Numbered from the stretch's first letter, positions 26,629-37,500 are shown. The stretch: DNA of 64,000 nt from Halomonas sp. HL-93 (GCF_900086985.1 NZ_LT593974.1:2976001-3040000); one strand, 5' to 3'. Notes: generated by a model from the sequence alone, not told the origin. Made by a program: numbers and translations.

Positions 26629-29229
26629 CTAGACCCCGCCTTGAAGGGCGACGGTACTTCCATGACGGCTCGCGCGCACATCCACACGGACCGGCATTTG
26701 CTCTTTCAGTTCGCTAACGTGGGAAATAATCCCAATCATGCGCCCGCCCATTTGCAGCTCGCTGAGCATGGTAATCGCTTGGTCCAATGCATCCTGATCG
26801 AGACTGCCAAACCCCTCGTCGATAAATAACGTATCCAACTGAATACCGCCAGCATAAGCCTGCACCACGTCGGAAAGCCCCAACGCTAGTGCGAGCGCCG
26901 CCATAAAGGATTCACCGCCCGATAAAGTGGCCACTGACCGGTTCTTGCCGGTGTAGGTATCGGCCACATCCAGTTCCAGCCCCGAGGCGCGATTGCCTTT
27001 GGAGGGATCCTCCCGGCGGACCAACTGATAGCGCCCTCGGCTCATGCGTACCAGACGTTCGGAGGCTTGAATCAAGACATCGTCCAGCAGCACGCCGAGC
27101 ACGAACCGCTGCAGACTAATGCGCTGCCCGGTACGCCCGTTGGCCACCTCACTTAACGTTCCCCATATACGATACTGCGCCTCAAGCGATGCTTGGGCGG
27201 CGTGGGCAGCATCAAGTTTTTCACGCGTGGCATTAAGCTGCGCCACCCGGGCGGCCAGCTGCTGATAGGCCTGCTCGCGGGCTTGCTCCTGGGCCTTTGC
27301 CTCGGCGACTTGCTCGGCCAGGCCGAGCAGGTCCGGCGGCGTTTGTCCCTCAAGGTGAGCTTGAACCGCCTCCAACTGACCTTCCAGCTTAGCCAGTTCA
27401 CGTTGAAAATGGGTCACCGCGTTGCTCAACCGCTGGAAATCGGCCTCGCTCAGCCGTGCCCTATTAAACGCCTCCTCATCGTCAAAGACGCTATCGGCCA
27501 GGGCGCGCTGCCAGGCCTTCAGTGCCTCGTCCAGAGCGCTATCGGCGCTGGCCTGACGCTTGCGAACATCGTTCAGCGTTGTTTCGGCGCGGGCCAGCGC
27601 CGTCTGTGCATGCTGGGCGCGTTCCTGGGCGGTTTGCCAGGCGGTTTCGGCGGCCTGAATATCGGCGTTGAGTTGAATCTGGTCGGCTTTCAGTGCCTCA
27701 AGGGAGGCATGCTCGCCCAGCTCGCCACGCAGCCGCTGACAATGCGCCGTCTTGTCGGCGAGTTGCTGGCTAAGCTGGGCGTGGTGCTGCTCGGCTGTCA
27801 CTATGCCCTGGCGGGCCTTATCCAATGCAGCACGGGCCTGTTTAACCTCGGCCTGGGTGACGGGCGCTTGCTCGACCACGGCAGGGGCCGGGTGGTCACG
27901 GCTGCCGCATACCGGGCAAGGCACCTGGGCTTCCAAGCGCTGGGCGAGCAAAGCCGCCTGGCCTTGGTGCCAACGCCTCTCCTGTTCGGTGGCATGCTGT
28001 TCTGCCACCTCGACGCTTGGCCGCTGTCGATTGATCTCGGCGGCGGCTCCCTCGACCTGCTCGGCAAGCCGCTCGCGCTGAGTTTCAAGCGCGGCCAGCT
28101 CTTGGCACTTCTCAACCGCGTGATTCAGCCGGAACGCCCGCTCGCGCCATGTTGGCAGTTGCTCAAATTGCGGTTTGGCGTTCTCCAGAGCCCGCTGGGC
28201 GTCGGCCTGTGCGGCTTGCTGCTGGACCATGGCGGCCTCAGCCTGGGCGAGCTCTTCCCGGGTAGCGCGGTCCGTTTGCTGGGCCGTTTGCAAGCGATGG
28301 TAGTCTGTTGCCAACGCCTGAGTTTTTCCGTGGGCGGCCAGGCGGGCCTGGGCGTCTTCGATGTCGTCCTGCTGGCTTAAAAGCGCCTTCTTGGCCGAGC
28401 TGAGCGCTGCCTGCTGTTCGAACCGCGCCTGCAACTCCTTACCCTTGCGCTCAGCGTGTTCAGCGGCCTCCCGGCGCGCTTTGGCGTCAGCGTAGTCGCG
28501 CTGGGCAGCAGCGCTTTGTGGCTCAAGGGCGCTGCGTTCTTCGTCCAACGCGGCTTCATTTTCCACCTCGCTGGCCTGCAAAATACCCTGCACCCGTTGG
28601 CGATGGTTATTAACGTCGCGCTCGATCTGATTGGCCTGGGTGCGCAGGCGCTCTTCAATGCGCTGGAATATCTGTGTCTGAAATAGCTGGGAAAAAATCA
28701 CTTCGCGGTCTTTCGACCCGGCCAGCAGCAGCTCGCGGAACTTGCCCTGGGGCAACACCATTACCTGACGAAACTGGTTGGCGTCGAGGCCTATCAGGCC
28801 CTGAATCTGGGTGTTGGCATCGTTGACGCTTTTGGCCACCAGGCACTCGCCTTGCTCGCCGTCGGCGGTCAGCCGCCATAGCTGGGCTTCGGCGTTTTGC
28901 GCGGTGGTGCCTTCACCGCGTGCCTTGGGGCGCTCCTGCTGAGGCACACGGCGTACCCGGAAGGCCTCATCGCGCAGGCGAAAATCCAGCGTTACCTCGG
29001 TGAGCAACGCTGCCGCTGCCTGGTCGCAGCGCATTTGGCTTGCCTCGCGCTCAGCGCCGGTCGTCTGGCCATAAAGGGCAAAGCACAGCGCATCTAAAAT
29101 CGAGCTTTTACCTGCGCCGGTGGGGCCGTTAATCAAGAACAGCGGGCTTTGCCCCAGCGCCGCGAAGTCGACGGTTTCGCGCCCGGCAAAGGGGCCAAAG
29201 GCCTGCATGGTTAAGCATAGCGGCGTCAT
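26629..29229 (-). CDS. sbcC: DNA double-strand-break nuclease subunit SbcC
   Basis: 866 residues, shorter than E. coli SbcC (1048). SMC-like ATPase of the SbcCD nuclease that opens hairpins and processes DNA ends. Walker A is NGPTGAGKSSILDALCFALYG near 34-54; two long coiled coils flank the zinc-hook CPVC near 436-440; the ABC signature LSGGESFMAALALALGLSD and Walker B/D-loop LFIDEGFGSLD are near the C-terminus. All motifs are intact, so the smaller size reflects shorter coiled coils. Its ATG overlaps the sbcD stop by 4 nt. Confidence 0.94.
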   Translation of the reverse strand: MTPLCLTMQAFGPFAGRETVDFAALGQSPLFLINGPTGAGKSSILDALCFALYGQTTGAEREASQMRCDQAAAALLTEVTLDFRLRDEAFRVRRVPQQERPKARGEGTTAQNAEAQLWRLTADGEQGECLVAKSVNDANTQIQGLIGLDANQFRQVMVLPQGKFRELLLAGSKDREVIFSQLFQTQIFQRIEERLRTQANQIERDVNNHRQRVQGILQASEVENEAALDEERSALEPQSAAAQRDYADAKARREAAEHAERKGKELQARFEQQAALSSAKKALLSQQDDIEDAQARLAAHGKTQALATDYHRLQTAQQTDRATREELAQAEAAMVQQQAAQADAQRALENAKPQFEQLPTWRERAFRLNHAVEKCQELAALETQRERLAEQVEGAAAEINRQRPSVEVAEQHATEQERRWHQGQAALLAQRLEAQVPCPVCGSRDHPAPAVVEQAPVTQAEVKQARAALDKARQGIVTAEQHHAQLSQQLADKTAHCQRLRGELGEHASLEALKADQIQLNADIQAAETAWQTAQERAQHAQTALARAETTLNDVRKRQASADSALDEALKAWQRALADSVFDDEEAFNRARLSEADFQRLSNAVTHFQRELAKLEGQLEAVQAHLEGQTPPDLLGLAEQVAEAKAQEQAREQAYQQLAARVAQLNATREKLDAAHAAQASLEAQYRIWGTLSEVANGRTGQRISLQRFVLGVLLDDVLIQASERLVRMSRGRYQLVRREDPSKGNRASGLELDVADTYTGKNRSVATLSGGESFMAALALALGLSDVVQAYAGGIQLDTLFIDEGFGSLDQDALDQAITMLSELQMGGRMIGIISHVSELKEQMPVRVDVRASRHGSTVALQGGV

Positions 29230-30374
29230 TCTTGAGCCTCCTGGTCGCGGCTTAGCTCGCCAATCAGTTGGCTTATTGCCTCGGCTTGCTCGTCGGTCAT
29301 GGGCTCGCCACTGGTCTGGGTAAAAAAGTCGCTGAACATATCCAGTGCGCTGAACTGCAGCCGCTCGCGATCCAACTGTTGGCGGCCACGCGCTTCCAGC
29401 ATGCCGGGTTTCTCCAGGTGCAGCACATTGGGATAGACCTCGCGCAGCTTGCCCATGGGGTCGAGGATGGCATGCCGGTCGGTCAAGCGCACCAGCAGGT
29501 AGTCGTCTGCGTTAGGATCGCTAACACCGTCGGCGATCAACGATTCAAGCTCTCCTTCCAGAATGCGCACGTCCAGGCGCGGCTCAAGTGGGCGGTGCTC
29601 GATATGCCGCACGCCCTTCTCGTCAATATCCACCAGGGTAATGCCTTTGCGCTGGCTGGCTTCGGAAAAGCTGTACTTGAGTAACGAGCCGCTATAGCGA
29701 ATATGCTCGCCGCCGCGATACTGCGGCCCGTGCAAATGCCCTAATGCCACGTAGTCGAAGTCCTGCATCGGCTCCCAGGCCACACTCTCGGCACCTCCCA
29801 GCGTCAGCGGCCGCTCGGAGTCCGAAGCGCTGCCGCCATCCACAAAGCAGTGGCTCATCAGCACCGTGGGGCGGGCTGGGTGGCGCTGAGCGTTGATTCG
29901 TTCGACCAGGTAGCGATGGGCGCTATCGAAGTCGCGCACATCCGCTGCCAATTGGCTGCGTACATACTCGGGGTCAGCATAGGGAATACCGAAAACGTCT
30001 ATGTCGATGCCTTTGGCGGACAGCGTTACCGGCCGGTCACAATTGGCTAAATCCGACAGAATATGCAGCCCGGCCTGGCGCAAGTGGCGCGCACCAAAAC
30101 CCAGCCGTTGGGCGCTGTCGTGGTTACCGGAAATCATCACTACCGGCAGGTTGCGCACGCTACACAGCTCTGTCAGCACCTCGTCCAGCAGTGCCACCGC
30201 CGAGGCAGGCGGCACCGAACGGTCGTAGATATCTCCGGCAATCAGTACCGCATCGACGGCCTCGCGGTCGACAATGTCGATCAGCTGATTGAGTACGTGA
30301 CGCTGGTCATCCAGCAACGACAGATTGTGGAACAGTCGCCCCAGGTGCCAATCGGCGGTATGTAGTAGTCGCAT
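29226..30374 (-). CDS. sbcD: DNA double-strand-break nuclease subunit SbcD
   Basis: 382 residues. Calcineurin-like phosphoesterase fold: metal-binding motifs LLHTADWHLGR, LIAGDIYDR, MISGNHDS, and later MSHCFVDG and YVALGHLHGPQ are all present. Mre11-type nuclease that works with SbcC; the sbcD-sbcC order and 4-nt overlap are the common arrangement. Its C-terminal part, after the nuclease domain, contains the SbcC-binding and capping region. It starts 62 nt after the pncC-nadE gene on the same strand. Confidence 0.94.
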   Translation of the reverse strand: MRLLHTADWHLGRLFHNLSLLDDQRHVLNQLIDIVDREAVDAVLIAGDIYDRSVPPASAVALLDEVLTELCSVRNLPVVMISGNHDSAQRLGFGARHLRQAGLHILSDLANCDRPVTLSAKGIDIDVFGIPYADPEYVRSQLAADVRDFDSAHRYLVERINAQRHPARPTVLMSHCFVDGGSASDSERPLTLGGAESVAWEPMQDFDYVALGHLHGPQYRGGEHIRYSGSLLKYSFSEASQRKGITLVDIDEKGVRHIEHRPLEPRLDVRILEGELESLIADGVSDPNADDYLLVRLTDRHAILDPMGKLREVYPNVLHLEKPGMLEARGRQQLDRERLQFSALDMFSDFFTQTSGEPMTDEQAEAISQLIGELSRDQEAQE

Positions 30375-30436
30375 GACAGACTCGACAGCAATATAGGTGG
30401 CTGCATCATATCAACCTGACACGGCGACGCTAGCAA

Positions 30437-31759
30437 CTAGGGAGTGATCGGTAGCTGACGTTTGTGTTCAGTGCGCTGGAACGTCTTAATGATAGTGGAG
30501 CTGGCCGCGTCGCTAACGTGCTCACCCACCAAAAAGGCATCAATCTCGGCATAGCTGACACCCAGCGCTTGTTCATCGGCCAACTGTGGCTTAAGGGACT
30601 CCAGATCGGCGGTGGGTTGCTTTTCGACCAGTTCAGCAGGTGCGCCGAGTTCCACACCCAACTCGCGCACCTGCCCCTTGGTCAACCCGGTAAGCGGTGC
30701 AACGTCACAGGCGCCGTCGCCAAATTTAGTAAAAAAGCCCATCAACGCCTCGGCGGTCTGATCAGTCCCCACCACTAGGCCACCCCGTGCGCCAGCGGCG
30801 GCATATTGGGCTACCATGCGCTGGCGTGCCTTGATGTTTCCCAACACGAAATCACGTTGATGCTGATCCTCAAACGCCAGCCCACCTTCTTCCAGTGATG
30901 CCAGCATGGCGTCGCTGGCAGGCTTAACATTCACGGTGAGTACGCTGTCGGGTTGGATGAACTCAATCGCCTTCTGCGCGTCGTCTTCATCGTGCTGGAT
31001 AGCGTAAGGCAAGCGCATGGCATAAAAGTGTGCATTAACCCCTTGCGAGCGCGCTTTTTCAACCGCTAGCTGCGCCAAGCGCCCGGCCACGGTGGAATCC
31101 ACGCCTCCGCTAATGCCCAATACCAATGCGTGCTGGCCAGTGTCGATCATCTGGCGACACAAAAAGTCCACGCGCCGGGTACTTTCCTCGCGTGGATCGA
31201 TGGTTGGCGTGACGTGCAGCACCGTCTGAATATGCACCTGAGTTGCCCGTTGGTTGGCCGGATTGGCTTCGCCTTTCACAACTTGGCCATGAAGCTCAGG
31301 GATACGTTCTAACGCGTAAAACGCAGCGGCAAGGCGAACATCATTGCGATCACCGCTAAAGCGCCGTGTTTCGGTAAACAGGTACTGCTGTTGTTCGCGG
31401 CGAAACGCCCAGGCAAAGCATACGGTGCCTGCCGGAATTCCCTCGTGGGACTCTGGCCCAGCGATGCCCGTATTGGCAACGGCTACATCGGCATCGTTAT
31501 TATTCAACGCCCCCAGCGCCATTTCAGACGACGTTTGCTCACTGGTTAAGCCATGCGCTTCTATGGTCTCGGCACGCACTGCCAAATAGCGTTGTTTGGC
31601 CTCGGGAGAATAAACTGCCAGCCCACAGTCAATTGACTGGCCGCTGCCGGGCACACGGGCCAGCTCTGACACAATAAGCCCCGCTGTACACGATTCGGCT
31701 GTCGCCATTTTCAGGTTATGGGATTGCAAGTACTGACTTATCTCTTCCACACGTTCCAT
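30437..31759 (-). CDS. Fusion of PncC-type NMN deamidase (CinA C-domain) and ammonia-dependent NAD synthetase (NadE)
   Basis: 440 residues. Residues about 1-160 are a CinA C-terminal/PncC domain: AESCTAGLIVSELARVPGSG with the likely catalytic Ser23, Lys55 in SPEAK, and NTGIAGPESHEGIPAGTV. After a short linker, residues about 175-440 are NadE: PP-loop LGISGGVDST at 215-223, then VVGTDQTAEALMGFFTKFGDGACDVAPL and LTKGQVRELG. There is no glutaminase domain, so the NadE part uses free ammonia. PncC converts NMN to nicotinate mononucleotide and releases ammonia; NadE amidates nicotinate adenine dinucleotide. The chain thus holds the first and last steps of NMN recycling, with NadD needed between them. 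GGAG precedes the ATG. Confidence 0.9.
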   Translation of the reverse strand: MERVEEISQYLQSHNLKMATAESCTAGLIVSELARVPGSGQSIDCGLAVYSPEAKQRYLAVRAETIEAHGLTSEQTSSEMALGALNNNDADVAVANTGIAGPESHEGIPAGTVCFAWAFRREQQQYLFTETRRFSGDRNDVRLAAAFYALERIPELHGQVVKGEANPANQRATQVHIQTVLHVTPTIDPREESTRRVDFLCRQMIDTGQHALVLGISGGVDSTVAGRLAQLAVEKARSQGVNAHFYAMRLPYAIQHDEDDAQKAIEFIQPDSVLTVNVKPASDAMLASLEEGGLAFEDQHQRDFVLGNIKARQRMVAQYAAAGARGGLVVGTDQTAEALMGFFTKFGDGACDVAPLTGLTKGQVRELGVELGAPAELVEKQPTADLESLKPQLADEQALGVSYAEIDAFLVGEHVSDAASSTIIKTFQRTEHKRQLPITP

Positions 31760-31892
31760 TGCTTATCTCCTGCGCGCCAAGCGCGTGATTCGATATTCTT
31801 CCCTGTCCCTGCACTATAGATAACTTCGCTTATTTGTCGAAAAACGCCACGCAAAATGGGACGGCTGCGACCACCTAAACCGACGATAAAAA

Positions 31893-31918
31893 AAGCCTCC
31901 ATCAATGGATGGAGGCTT
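31893..31918 (-). terminator. Intrinsic terminator of the SLC13 symporter gene
   Basis: AAGCCTCCAT (31893-31902) pairs with ATGGAGGCTT (31909-31918). On the minus strand the stem is followed by seven T residues, 27 nt after the symporter stop codon. Confidence 0.88.
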
Positions 31919-31944
31919 GGAAGGTTCAACAATCATTAACTCAG

Positions 31945-33591
31945 TTAATCACGAAACGCCTCCGGGTAGCTGGTCAGGTCGACGTCCCACAGCATAGGCA
32001 GCAGGAAGTAGACCGCGGCGACGATCAATATCAGCGCCAGGATATTCAGCCAGAAGCCGTTACGTACCATCTCGATGATCTTGATTTTGCCCGTGGCGAA
32101 GATAATCGCATTAGGTGGTGTACCCACCGGCAGCATAAAGGCGCAGTTGGCTGCCATGGCCGCAGGCACCATTAACACAAAGGGATGCACGTTTAGCGCC
32201 AGCGCCAGCGACGCCAGTACCGGAAGAATCATCGTTGCGGTGGCGGTGTTCGAGGTGATCTCGGTCAAGAACAGCACCATGGCACTGGCGAGTAAAATCA
32301 CCAGCAGGAAGTTAACGCCTTCCAGCACGCTCATTTGCTCGCCGATCCATTCAGCCAGACCCGAGGAGCTAAAGCCCGCGGCAATCGCCAAGCCCCCGCC
32401 GAACAGCAGCAGGATTCCCCACGGCACATCCTTGGCCACTTCCCAGTCCAGCAGGCAGCCACCCTTATTTTTGGAGGGAATCAAAAACAGTAAAATCGCC
32501 GCCACCATTGCCACCATGGTGTCGTCAATGCCGGGGATGGTCAGCAGTTGCCCTTCCCACAAAAACGAGCGCGAAATCCACATAAAAGCAGCGAATAAAA
32601 ACACCCACAACACTGCTTTTTCTTCAAAGCTGGTGGCCCCCAGGGCCTGCTTTTCTTTCTGGATAACTTCTTTACCACCGGGCAGATCGCCAAGCTTGAC
32701 CGGATAAATAATCCTGGTCAGCAGTAGCCATGCAGCAAACAGCAGAATCACCACCACGGGAAAGGCAAAAAATAGCCACTCGGCGAAAGAAATTTGCACA
32801 TCAAACAGCTCCGAGACGGTCGCCGCGAGAATGATGTTGGGCGGCGTGCCGATCAGCGTGCCCAAGCCGCCGATGGTACCGCCGTAGCCGATACCGAAAA
32901 TCAGCGCCTTGCTGAACTTATCGATATCATCGCTGTGGTCGCCTTCCGTTTTGCTTAGCTCCTGGGTCACTTGATACACAATCGCCGTGCCTATCGGCAG
33001 CATCATCATCACCGAGGCAGTGTTGGATACCCACATCGACAAGAACCCGGTGGCCGCCATAAAGCCCAACACAATGCGATTAATACTGGTGCCCAGCACG
33101 CCAATAATCGCTAGTGCAATACGCTTGTGCAGCCCCCATTTCTCCATCGCCAGGGCGATCATAAAGCCGCCCAGGAACAAGAATATGATCGGGTTGCCGT
33201 AGGCCGCCGTGACCTTACTGCCCTCCAGCGCACCGGTAATCGGTAGTAACACGATAGGCAACAGCGAGGTCACCGGAATCGGAATGGCTTCGGTAATCCA
33301 CCAAACCGCCACCCATAGCGTCGTGGCCAGCACCATGCGGCCTTCAAAACTGAGGTCGGCGGGATGGAAAAACAACAACACAAAAGCAAACAGCAGCGGC
33401 CCTAGCAGCAAGCCAACTTTCTGAGGCTTTTTATACGCAGGTGGACGCGGCTGATGGCCCGAGCCATTGTTTGAGGACGCGCCAGCGCCTGACCCACCCG
33501 AGGTGGGCAGCGCGCACATCAAGAGTGTTTTTGCCTGTTGGTGGGAGACCCAAAGCTGGTCCCACACCGTCATCATTCCATTGCTTTGCAT
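31945..33591 (-). CDS. SLC13/DASS-family sodium:dicarboxylate or anion symporter
   Basis: About 548 residues from the ATG at 33591 (an upstream in-frame ATG at 33639 and a downstream pair near 33576 are alternatives; no start has a strong ribosome site). Inner-membrane transporter with about 11-12 helices. Both DASS sodium-binding SNT motifs are present: SMWVSNTASVMMMLP and EITSNTATATMILP; GTPPNIILAA and VGTPPNAIIFATG are the paired helix-hairpin segments. An N-terminal cytoplasmic stretch rich in Gly/Ser/Asn precedes the first helix. The substrate could be succinate, malate, citrate, sulfate or taurine; sequence alone does not decide. A strong terminator follows. Confidence 0.87.
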   Translation of the reverse strand: MQSNGMMTVWDQLWVSHQQAKTLLMCALPTSGGSGAGASSNNGSGHQPRPPAYKKPQKVGLLLGPLLFAFVLLFFHPADLSFEGRMVLATTLWVAVWWITEAIPIPVTSLLPIVLLPITGALEGSKVTAAYGNPIIFLFLGGFMIALAMEKWGLHKRIALAIIGVLGTSINRIVLGFMAATGFLSMWVSNTASVMMMLPIGTAIVYQVTQELSKTEGDHSDDIDKFSKALIFGIGYGGTIGGLGTLIGTPPNIILAATVSELFDVQISFAEWLFFAFPVVVILLFAAWLLLTRIIYPVKLGDLPGGKEVIQKEKQALGATSFEEKAVLWVFLFAAFMWISRSFLWEGQLLTIPGIDDTMVAMVAAILLFLIPSKNKGGCLLDWEVAKDVPWGILLLFGGGLAIAAGFSSSGLAEWIGEQMSVLEGVNFLLVILLASAMVLFLTEITSNTATATMILPVLASLALALNVHPFVLMVPAAMAANCAFMLPVGTPPNAIIFATGKIKIIEMVRNGFWLNILALILIVAAVYFLLPMLWDVDLTSYPEAFRD

Positions 33592-33713
33592 ACGACAACT
33601 TCGCTCACGGAGTAGAATGTAAGGTGTTAAAGAATGCACACACTAACCATGGAATAATGGTCAATCTAGACACGCACATTCTTGGGCCCCGTTTTCCACT
33701 GACCTACGCCTTT

Positions 33714-33771
33714 AGTCCAGTAATTTATGGAAATTAATACTAAAGTATAAATACTTGAGTCCAGTAATTTA
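33714..33771 (+). repeat. Direct repeat upstream of the CDP-alcohol phosphotransferase gene
   Basis: AGTCCAGTAATTTA occurs exactly at 33714-33727 and again at 33758-33771, 44 bp apart (about four helical turns, same face). It lies 45-100 bp before the next start codon. It could be a pair of regulator sites. Confidence 0.6.
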
Positions 33772-33816
33772 AGCGGGTCACCAGCATGAACTCCACTTAA
33801 CAAATAGGAATGGCGA

Positions 33817-34452
33817 ATGCTTGACCGTTGGACCATGCCGCTAACCCATCGCCCGCTTGAGCAGCTTGCTCAGCAATTGAAAGGCCGCCTAACACCGGAC
33901 CAGATTACCTTCGGCGCTTTCTTAATGGGTATCACTGCCCTGCCATTGCTGGCATGGGAGCATTACAGCCTTGCCTTAGTAGCCGTGCTGTTGAACCGCT
34001 TAGGGGATGGCCTGGATGGTGCGCTGGCCCGGGTAAATGGCCAAACGAGCGAAGCGGGCGGCTTTTTAGATATAGGACTGGATTTTGTGTTTTACGCAGC
34101 GGTCGTCCTAGGCTTTGCACTAGCCAACCCAATGGATAATGCCCTCGCCGCCGCTTTGCTGCTGTTTGCCTTTATCGGCACGGGTACGTCGTTTTTAGCC
34201 TTTGCGATCGCCGCCAAGCAGCAGGGTGTCGAGCGGCCTGATTTCCCGCAAAAGGCCTTCTACTACTTGGAAGGCCTAACCGAAGGAACCGAAACCGTCC
34301 TGGCACTGGTGATGTTTTGTCTATTCCCAGACCACTTCCCAATCCTGGCCACGGTATTTGCCATTGCCTGTCTTATTACCACGGCAACACGGCTATGGGG
34401 AGGCTACTGGACACTGCGCAAGCGTTCTGCCAACGAATATAGCGCAAGATAA
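33817..34452 (+). CDS. CDP-alcohol phosphatidyltransferase family membrane protein
   Basis: 211 residues with about six membrane helices. The catalytic motif D-x2-DG-x2-AR-x8-G-x3-D-x3-D is fully present in NRLGDGLDGALAR and GGFLDIGLDF. Enzymes of this family transfer a phospho-alcohol from CDP onto an acceptor alcohol to make phospholipids or related compounds; which alcohol is used cannot be told. Start at 33817 with AGGA upstream, or MPLTHR six codons later. Upstream of a cyclic-glucan synthase gene, but with a 114-nt gap, so a shared function (for example a phospho-substituent on the glucan) is only a guess. Confidence 0.87.
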   Translation: MLDRWTMPLTHRPLEQLAQQLKGRLTPDQITFGAFLMGITALPLLAWEHYSLALVAVLLNRLGDGLDGALARVNGQTSEAGGFLDIGLDFVFYAAVVLGFALANPMDNALAAALLLFAFIGTGTSFLAFAIAAKQQGVERPDFPQKAFYYLEGLTEGTETVLALVMFCLFPDHFPILATVFAIACLITTATRLWGGYWTLRKRSANEYSAR

Positions 34453-34566
34453 AACGCGCCTAATGTGCGCTAACGAACCGACGTAAATACCCGGTGCGAC
34501 CATTGTCTAAGTAAGGACATCATCGTTTTGTGGCCGGAAGCGCCCATTCTCACCGGGAAGGAATCT

Positions 34567-37500
34567 GTGAACCCATTTTTCCGTTTTGTGCGTCCGCACC
34601 ATGCGTTTGCAGCGCCGTGGGATTCGACGCTGCCCGTCAGAGAAGAATTGTTCAGCGCAGAGCGGCTTGAACAGCACGCCGGTAGCCTGGCGCATGCCCA
34701 GGAAGTGGCGGCAAGGCCTCCTAAGGTCGTATCGTTAACGCGGCGGCTTAACGATAACGCTACCACCCTTCTGAGAGTTTACCGCGCCAGTGCCACCGCG
34801 TTGGCGGAAGGCCGCGACATTGTGCCTGCCGCTGCTTGGTTGCTCGACAATTACCACCTGATTGAAGCCCAAATCCGTGAGATTCGTAGCGACCTTCCAC
34901 CCGGTTATTACCGTCAGCTACCCAAGTTAGCCAATGGGCCTTTTGCCGGCTACCCAAGGGTTTTCGGCATTGCGTGGGCGTTTGTAGCGCATACCGATAG
35001 TCATATCGATCTGGACACTCTGCAGTCTTTTTTGGTCGCTTATCAGCGCGTCCAGCCGCTGACCATTGGCGAGTTATGGGCCGTTGCTATCTCGCTACGT
35101 ATTGTTTTGATCGAAAACCTGCGACGGCTTGCCGACCAAATGATCAGCGAACAAACGGCAAGGGACGAAGCTGATGATTTGGCAACGAAATGGCTAAAGC
35201 CCACCAATCAGCAAACACCCCTAGAGCAGCGCACCATTCGCATAGAGACCAGTACCTTCAATTTTCACACAGGGCCGCTGGCGGAACCCTTCACTGCCCA
35301 GCTCGCCAAACGACTACGTGGTTTAGACCCCCGCAGTAGCCCACTGGTGGGCTGGCTCGATGAGCAGCTCAGTCAACGGGGCGAAACCATTGACGAGATG
35401 GTTCAGCACGCTCAGCAGCGCCAAGGCGCCGCCAATGTGACTGTTCGCAACATCATCACCAGTATGCGGTTTGTCTCCAGCATCGACTGGGCCGTGCTGT
35501 TTGAAAGCGTCAGCTTGGTGGACAAGCAACTGCGCCAGCAAAGCAATTTTGATCAGTTGGATTTCCCCACGCGCAATCAGTATCGCAGTGCCGTAGAGCT
35601 GCTATCCCGCGGCTCGCGCCACACCGAGCTTGAGGTAGTCGAAGCGGCGCTCTCCCTATCTCGCCAGGCAGTGGCAACCACCGGCGACCCTATCGAAGCG
35701 GGCCGTATGGGTGATCCTGGCTATTTTCTGATTGGCTCAGGTCGCATAACGCTTGAACACAAGCTGGCGTTTAAAGCGTCTTCTCGTCAGTGGCTGCGAC
35801 GGACACTTATTCATCATGGCATCCGCAGCTATATCATGCTGATGACCGTAGTGACGCTGAGTTTGATGACCCTGGCTGGTGGTCTATTACTCGCGTTGCC
35901 AGTTGCGATAGGCGACGTACCGTTACCCTGGCTATTGCTATTGGGCGTGGTTGGCTTTCTGCCCATTATTGAGGTGGCAACACAGATCGTAAATCGCCTG
36001 ATTATTCGCTGCATCGACGCCCAGCCGCTGCCTAGCCTCGACCTTTCCAAGGGGGTTCCGCTTCACCTGCGTACGCTGATTGCGGTGCCCACGCTGCTAA
36101 CCAGCGAAGATGACCTGCGCGAACAGGTTGAGCGTCTTGAAGTGCATCATTTATCGAGCGGCGATGGGGCGCTCGCCTATGCGCTGATCCTGGACGGCGT
36201 TGATGCCCCCCAAGCAGATTTACCCGGCGATGCAGCGCTCTTGTCCGCCGCTCATCTGTGGGTCGATCAGTTAAATGAGCGTTACTGTTTGGATTCAAAC
36301 GCGCCCAGTAGCGATAAGCGCTTCTTTTTACTACACAGGCGACGGGTCTTTAACCGCAGCGAAAATACCTGGATGGGATGGGAGCGTAAACGCGGTAAGT
36401 TACACGAGCTTAACCGATTGCTACGCGGTGCTCGGGATACGACATTTATTAATCCGCCAAGCATGCCCAATGATGTGCGCTATGTGATTACCTTAGACGC
36501 CGACACACGGTTGCCAAGAGGCTCGGCAAGCCGCTTGATCGGCAAGATGGCACACCCATTAAACCAACCACGCCTTGATCAACAGCAACGCCGGGTGGTG
36601 GAGGGCTATGCTATTTTGCAACCTCGCGTCACGCCGTCGTTACCCACCGGGAATGAAGGCTCCATCTATCAGCGACTATTCTCGGCGCCAGGCGGCATCG
36701 ACCCGTACGCGGCTGCTATTTCTGATCTCTATCAGGATTTGGTGGGAGAAGGTTCGTACGCCGGTAAAGGTATTTATGCGGTTGATGCCTTTGAAACCTC
36801 GCTGGCTGGCCGTGTGCCCGACAACAGTCTGCTTAGCCACGATTTGTATGAAGGTGTTTTTGCCCGCGCGGGGCTCGCTTCAGATATCGAAGTGATCGAA
36901 GACTTTCCTGCACGCTATGACGTGGCGGCTAAGCGTCAGCACCGCTGGACCCGCGGCGACTGGCAACTGCTCCCCTGGCTGGTCGCCCCGGCGCTGCCGC
37001 TCACCGGGCGCATGAAAATGCTGGGTAATCTACGCCGTTCGGTGTTAGCACCGTTAGTACTGGCAAGCCTTGCGGTGAGCTGGCAGTTGCCCCTTAGCAT
37101 GGCAATTACCAGCACGCTGCTATTACTGGCTGTGCTGGGTGCGCCGGTGCTCGTCTCGTTAGCCGCCTCGTTTGTGCCCTTCCGGGCGCGGGCAAAGCTA
37201 CGCCACCACTACCATCTCTGGTTTGACGAACTAAAGCTGGGTAGCGTGCAAATGCTACTGCAGGTGATCTTTTTGCCCGACCAGGCATGGCGCATGCTGG
37301 ATGCCATCGCCCGTACCTTAGTGCGCGTGTTGGTCACTCATCGTCACCTGCTTGAGTGGACCTCCGCGGCCCAATCGATGAAAAGCCCACCGCTAACGGT
37401 GTGGGGCTTCTATCAGCGCATGGCTCCCGGCACCGCCTTGGGGCTCGCGGTTGCGGTCAGTGCAATGTGGACGGCCAGTCACGCTTGGCCAATCGTGTTG

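Noticed and set aside
27193..28380. 395-codon plus-strand frame
   Set aside because: Antisense to the coiled-coil region of sbcC; Leu/Gly-rich shadow without a family.
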